Positions 58,488 to 64,000 of a stretch of 64,000 nucleotides of DNA are shown here, piece after piece. Each line of letters starts with the position of its first letter. The first letter of the stretch is position 1. The translations under genes were made by a program, and so were the position numbers. The stretch covers positions 24,799,674 through 24,863,673 of the forward strand of contig OX463808.1 of assembly GCA_949825045.1 (NCBI GenBank). Direction: 5' to 3'. The notes below the pieces were generated by a model. The model ran no database searches and was not told the origin of the DNA. It was given only the letters and a program-made list of their open reading frames with translations. The DNA is from Argyresthia goedartella. Taxonomy: Eukaryota > Arthropoda > Insecta > Lepidoptera > Argyresthiidae.

Positions 58488-59223
58488 ATGGGGTTAAATT
58501 CCTGGTAAAATTATAAGATCAAGTTTTCGCAGTGCATAGTAGTTTCTCACTGGTATTCGTTTATTTCTATTAAATAGGTAATGGATTCACTTGGTTTAAT
58601 GCAATTATGAGTATCATGACATGAAGTGAAACCATCGCAAACATTCTAGCCACCTATAAGGTGAGCAAGAACTTGTCGAAGAGACGACAAAATTACCTCT
58701 CATGTTCATCTCATGCAGGTAATTGCGACCCAACATCCGACACACTCAGGGTGCCTCAGGACAAGTTTGCTGAGTCACAAAACCTTATTACCGCGAAGAT
58801 TGAGAGCGGGATTGTGTTTGGTGACAGCGACAGCCAAACTTGAAGAAAGGTGGAAGTTTACAAGTAAGCTCGATCATTCGGCGAATTTCGGTGTCGGGTT
58901 CCCAACGTGCTCCCAGCGGCAGAGCGGCGACTCGCCCCGGCCCCGATCGATGCCTGTCTGTGTCTGTGTCTGACCAGCGCCCTGGCGCAAATGCCAAGAA
59001 ACCGTGCTATTTCACTCACGTCTGGGACAGTCGCGTTCAAGCTAAGCTACACTATAACAACACGCAGCACAATATTGTCTGTGGCGCATGTGTGGTATAA
59101 GAGTGGTACAAACTGCGAAGGTTAGTTTAGTGACGCAGTACGACACGCCATCATCAATATAATCTCGTCCCTGCACCCCTCAGCAGGGGTGTATAGGATC
59201 TCCGTATGGTTTTTCGTGTCGAC
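58488..59223. other. No supported gene
   Basis: Several overlapping open frames at 58661-59125 on both strands reflect a GC-richer patch; none shows a domain. Confidence 0.4.
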
Positions 59224-59470
59224 GACCCGAATGGCCGAGTCGGCAATGACCCTGCCTACGAAGCCAAGGGTCCCGGGTTCGAGTCCCGGTGGGCGCAAAT
59301 ATTTGTTTGATGAGAACGGATGTTTGTACCCTAGTCATGGTTGTTTATCTATCTGAGTAGAATATTTATCTATATAAGTAAGTGCATCGTTGTGTAGTAC
59401 CCAAGATACAGGGAATCTTAGTTTGAGGCAATGTGTGTAAATAGTGTCCAAGGTATTATTATATTATTAT
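59224..59470 (+). mobile_element. tRNA-derived SINE, family 1, copy 4
   Basis: The head GACCCGAATGGCCGAGTCGG with B box GGTTCGAGTCC is followed by the shared body to GGTATTATTATATTATTATT. The body differs from copies 1 and 2 by a short deletion near 59427. Confidence 0.85.
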
Positions 59471-59788
59471 TTTCCATTAGTTCCGATCTTGGGCCATCTG
59501 TTTTAGCTTCGCCCAGTTTGGGTTTTTAAAGTCTGTGGGGATGTTAAAGCTCAAAAGGTCAGCTGAGGAAACAAAAGGTGGGCGACTCAACATACTTATT
59601 TTTTTAAGCCTTGCTTGAGAGGATGAAGCTATTGTCGAATTCACACTTTATTTTTAGGGCTCTCAAAGTTCACGCCATGTAGAGTGCAGAGTGTAACAAT
59701 CCATGTCATCTTCAATCGTCTATTCGAAAAGCATTGTCATCTTTGTGATATTGAATCATAAAATCCAACAGGCTCGGCTGCTTTTTAT

Positions 59789-60296
59789 TAGGGTTCCGTA
59801 CCCGAAGGGTGCCAAACGGGACCCTATTACTAAGCCTCCGCTGTCCGTCCGTCCGTCTGTCACCTCACCAGGCTGTATCTCACGAACCGTGATAGTAAGA
59901 CAAATGAAATTTTCACAGATGATGTATTTCTGTTGCCGCTATAATAACAAATAATAAAAATCAGAATAAAATAAATATGTCACCTCTCCGAAACCGAGGG
60001 TAGTTGGGACGGGTCGCAATTTCTAACCTTATGCCATGGTAATTAAATTTAAAACTCATAACGGAAAAGTGGTCAACGGTGGTATTCAAGAGGTTAAGGG
60101 GGCTCCCATACAACCATACAAACTTATGATCGCACCTGGTTACGTACATGAGTGTGAAAGTAGCTGCACCAAATAACTTTGTAAACAACATTTTGCTGTG
60201 TAAAATCCAAACTATTCACTCCACACCATACCTACCATTGTACGGTGGTACGGAACCCTTCGTGCGCGAGTCAGACTCGTACTTGACCGGTTTTTG
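59789..60296 (-). mobile_element. (ACGG)n-bearing element, copy 4, with nested repeat
   Basis: AGGGTTCCGTACCCGAAGGG opens it and GCGCGAGTCAGACTCGTACT with TTGACCGG closes it. Between about 59975 and 60098 it carries an insertion homologous (inverted) to 31745-31845. Outside the insertion it is collinear with 17546-17946. Confidence 0.78.
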
Positions 60297-61637
60297 GTTA
60301 ACTGCAGCCGATACGATCGTAGATATTTCAATTACAAAAACCAATACTGGATATAACATACGACCGCAGACCGGTATTAGAATTGTATGGCCGCGGTCGC
60401 TCTCTATATGAGGCAATAAGAGTCACACAATTCAATACATTCAAGTAACAATTTCAAGTGACGCCTACAACGGCTCATCCCTACACGGTGAGGAATAAAG
60501 GAGTGGAGGTAGATATTCTATGAATAAGTAATAACACCCCGGAGTGGCATTCTCCGGTATTTGAATGATATAAGAGATCAATTTTAGAATGATGGACGAT
60601 TCGTCCGGCGTTAGGTAGGTGTTGGATGCAGAGAAATATCTGCGATTGGGCCTGTCGTGATCTGACTTTGTTTGATAGTCGTAAATAATAATAAATAGAG
60701 CCGGTCAAGTGCGAGTAGGACGTCGGACCCGCACAAGAAGGGCTCCATACTTGTAAACGGGAAAACGTAAAACGACAGTCTTTTTAACTCTTTCGCGGAC
60801 GATGACCGAATGTCAAGTATTACGTTTTGGACACATAATTTTGTGAGCGGAGTGGAAGGAGCGAGTGAGAAGGAAGAGATAATTTTTCTATGTGTGCGAA
60901 AATGGTCTAATATGACACTATCCAACCTGTGGAAATACCTACATGGACACAAAGAGCAGGGCTACCTAAAACTGCAATGGAAATGCGAATTCTATAGAGT
61001 TTCCGTCCAAAACAGAGGATCAAGGAACGAATTCTATGGAATCCGCGTCACTATGACTTCTTCATTGACGTATTCTTGGGAATTCGCTGACCGCTATAGT
61101 TTTAATGATAAAATATTAAATACTAGGTAGGGTAGGGACTACCTCAAGGCCGTATATCGAAACATGGAAAAAAGATATTTATTTATAGTATGTAAGTATT
61201 GAACTATGTAATCAGGTTAACGAAACTCTGCACATTGAAACCGGAAGTAGATATAAATTGAGTAGTAGTAGTAGAGACTTATTTACAGACATAAAATTAA
61301 AGAAATCCAAAAAACCCTAAAAATCAGTACTTAAGGCGACGCATTAGACCACAACAACCTATTGTAAATCTCAAGTTACGTCATATAGGAGTTTTATTCA
61401 TTAAAGTACTTAGTTGATTATTTTTTCTCGATAGAAAAGTTCTAAATCGTACTCTTGTATTTTTTTAATCGTTGTAAAAATTAAGACCAGTATGTTGCTC
61501 TGTCCTCTATACATCGGTGAAAGGCCTTTTCCTTTAAAAGTAAGCTGGCTGGAGGTGAAATTCTACGTTCCACTGTAGGGATGCCCAGCCTTAAGCCTTT
61601 TCCAATGCAGGGTACAGATAAAAGTCCCTAATATAAA
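60297..61637. other. No supported gene; element fragment at 60697-60755
   Basis: GCCGGTCAAGTGCGAGTAGG at about 60700 is a start fragment of the (ACGG)n-bearing element. Open frames at 60611-60952 and 60810-61130 overlap on opposite strands and show no domain. Confidence 0.45.
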
Positions 61638-62614
61638 TATCTTGTCTATGTAGAGAGCGGTCGGAGACTCTCACTATATCTTGTCTATGTAGAGAGCGGT
61701 CGGAGACTCTCACTATATCTTGTCTATGTAGAGAGCGGTCGGAGACTCTCACTATATCTTGTCTATGTAGAGAGCGGTCGGAGACTCTCACTATATCTTG
61801 TCTATGTAGAGAGCGGTCGGAGACTCTCACTATATCTTGTCTATGTAGAGAGCGGTCGGAGACTCTCACTATATCTTGTCTATGTAGAGAGCGGTCGGAG
61901 ACTCTCACTATATCTTGTCTATGTAGAGAGCGGTCGGAGACTCTCACTATATCTTGTCTATGTAGAGAGCGGTCGGAGACTCTCACTATATCTTGTCTAT
62001 GTAGAGAGCGGTCGGAGACTCTCACTATATCTTGTCTATGTAGAGAGCGGTCGGAGACTCTCACTATATCTTGTCTATGTAGAGAGCGGTCGGAGACTCT
62101 CACTATATCTTGTCTATGTAGAGAGCGGTCGGAGACTCTCACTATATCTTGTCTATGTAGAGAGCGGTCGGAGACTCTCACTATATCTTGTCTATGTAGA
62201 GAGCGGTCGGAGACTCTCACTATATCTTGTCTATGTAGAGAGCGGTCGGAGACTCTCACTATATCTTGTCTATGTAGAGAGCGGTCGGAGACTCTCACTA
62301 TATCTTGTCTATGTAGAGAGCGGTCGGAGACTCTCACTATATCTTGTCTATGTAGAGAGCGGTCGGAGACTCTCACTATATCTTGTCTATGTAGAGAGCG
62401 GTCGGAGACTCTCACTATATCTTGTCTATGTAGAGAGCGGTCGGAGACTCTCACTATATCTTGTCTATGTAGAGAGCGGTCGGAGACTCTCACTATATCT
62501 TGTCTATGTAGAGAGCGGTCGGAGACTCTCACTATATCTTGTCTATGTAGAGAGCGGTCGGAGACTCTCACTATATCTTGTCTATGTAGAGAGCGGTCGG
62601 AGACTCTCACTATA
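61638..62614. repeat. 39-bp tandem array, 25 apparently identical copies
   Basis: CTTGTCTATGTAGAGAGCGG begins at 61641 and recurs every 39 bp to 62577, giving 25 units in which I saw no variant. Each unit contains GAGAG and CTCTC ten bases apart. The unit length is a multiple of three, so the minus strand is open through the array (62637-61591, 348 codons), repeating DIVRVSDRSLHRQ. The frame has no known domain, and its ends are ordinary unique sequence. I treat it as satellite, not as a demonstrated gene. Confidence 0.95.
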
Positions 62615-62730
62615 ACAAAAGTATGCGAAACAGACAACGCAACACAGCATTAAAATATCGCCAATTCACTTGTACCTTGTTACATGACTTGTAATATAAT
62701 CACTCCAATCCATCGGAAACGAACGACAAA

Positions 62731-63305
62731 AAACCGGTCAAGTGCGAGTCGGTCTCGCGCACAAAGGGTTCCATACCATTACCTATAAAAACGGTAAAAA
62801 ATCATGTCTGTTGTATGGGAGCCCCCCTTAAATATTAATATTATTTTAATTTAATTATTAATTTTAAAGTGAATTACAACTCAATATTCTGTGAATATTT
62901 CAAGGTCTACCTGTGGCCGTTATAAATATCGAGCAAAAAAAATCACGTTTGTTGTATGGGATTCCCCCTTAAATATTTGTTTTGTTTTAATTTTATTATT
63001 TATTTTTAAAGTCAATATACAACTAAATATTGTGTGATGATTTCAAGTGTCTATTTGTTGTCGTTAACAATATCGAGCAAAAACAAGCAAATAAAACACG
63101 TTTGTTGTTTGGGAGCTCCCTTAAATATTTCTTTGATTCTGTTTTTTAGTATTTGTTGTTATAGAGGCAATAGAAAGACATATTCTGTGAACATTTCAAC
63201 TGTCTAACTCCACGAGATACAGCCTGGTGAACGACGGACGGACGGACGGACAGCGGAGGCTTAGTAACAGGGTCACGTTTGGCACCCTGCGGGTACGGAA
63301 CCCTA
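62731..63305 (+). mobile_element. (ACGG)n-bearing element, copy 5, internally repeated
   Basis: AACCGGTCAAGTGCGAGTCG opens it and GGGTACGGAACCCTAA closes it. The middle holds three copies of a segment around GTTTGTTGTATGGGA followed by a CCCTTAAATATT motif (about 62810, 62948 and 63098), making it about 170 bp longer than the copies at 17546 and 20688. Confidence 0.75.
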
Positions 63306-64000
63306 AGAACGAGCTGTTCTTTCTATGTCCCTCCCTATGCTGTGGCAACGCGCACGTGTACGCAGCATTGTGCGCAATGCGCATGCGCCCTGCCTGGCCC
63401 GCGGCGGGCTGCGCGCCTCTCGCATTGTTTAGAATTTCACGTCCAATGTAGGGCGTAAATGTTTCGACATTGCTCTAAAAGGGGAAGTCTATAAAAACAC
63501 ATACAGGAAGGTTAATTCACATAATAGTGATTTTTAAGCACGTGGCAGTACTATGAATAATTCCTACAGTATGATTTTGGAAGAAACATAGCCTAACTAC
63601 GGGTCCCCTTAATTATGTGCAAGTAATGTAATCATCTGCAGTTATAGCTCGCGCCACGAGTTATGAGCCGTGGTCTAAAATGCGCAGTAGGCACTTTTCA
63701 ATACCTGTATGTACTTATGCGCAGTAATTCGCCCAGCGCTCTTAATTCGTGGCGCGAGGCATACAACCACTAATAAAAGTGTCCACACAAGTCATAATTT
63801 CAGGAAACGTCAAATTAACTGTGAGAAATTAACTGCAACAGGGTCAGTTATCCCCTTCAGTAAAGGAAGGTAGGGTTGAATTCATTTAATAGTATTAACA
63901 AACCCGCTCAGTTGTTGTTCAGTTACTACCAGGCTAAATGATCAAAAGCAGAATCCATCATCACATCACGGAAATCAACCATCCAAACTCATTTCAATTT
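63306..64000. other. No supported gene; inverted repeat
   Basis: CTCGCGCCACGAG at 63648-63660 pairs with 63746-63758 (12 of 13). Direct copies of ATGCGCAGTA lie inside. Otherwise I see nothing. Confidence 0.5.

Noticed and set aside
61638..62614. CRISPR-like array or repeat protein gene
   Set aside because: No spacers are present. The coding reading is possible but unsupported beyond an open frame, so I kept it as satellite.

Overview
The window looks like AT-rich lepidopteran (moth or butterfly) nuclear DNA. The evidence is a conserved insect cadherin gene cut into small exons by repeat-filled introns, a BEL/Pao LTR retrotransposon, tRNA-headed SINEs, and the dispersed elements with (ACGG)n tracts that are common in Lepidoptera. 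There are no bacterial operons, rRNA genes or CRISPR arrays. I cannot name the species.

Host gene. The only host gene I can support is neural cadherin (CadN), on the minus strand. Four consecutive exons lie at 7159-6958, 6011-5912, 3516-3380 and 539-323. They join in frame across canonical splice sites into an uninterrupted stretch of about 217 residues, which I recognise from Drosophila CadN. The gene continues past position 1 on its 3' side. No exon that clearly belongs just upstream was found in 7160-64000, so most of the window may be one very large intron or 5' flank.

Layout. 1-7160: CadN exons and introns with a dead LINE, a MITE, SINEs and several hairpins. 7160-31000: introns or intergenic DNA with SINEs, three dispersed element families, a 55-bp satellite split by a SINE (23.1-23.8 kb), a decayed Jockey/CR1-type LINE (26.45-28.56 kb) and a 212-bp tandem repeat (30.45-31.09 kb). 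31.4-35.3 kb: a GC-rich 51-bp array, a Tc1/mariner-like transposase pseudogene carrying a SINE, and a separate small spliced gene that looks like only the N-terminal part of such a transposase. 36-46.5 kb: LINE remains, SINEs and a large foldback element (44.45-45.32 kb). 46562-54113: a young 7552-bp BEL/Pao element on the minus strand with 547-bp LTRs differing at two positions and a 5-bp target duplication; its coding region is broken by one in-frame UAG and one frameshift. 54-64 kb: two adjacent AT-rich palindromes, SINEs, microsatellite-bearing elements and 25 apparently identical copies of a 39-bp repeat (61.64-62.61 kb).

The repeats are not functionally linked to CadN as far as the sequence shows. 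They record successive insertions, several of them nested (SINE in satellite, SINE in transposase pseudogene, short repeat inside a microsatellite-bearing element). The items most worth a second look are the 39-bp array with its 348-codon open frame, the SINE-split satellite, the double palindrome, the short spliced transposase-derived gene, and the gag/pol breaks in an otherwise young BEL/Pao copy.
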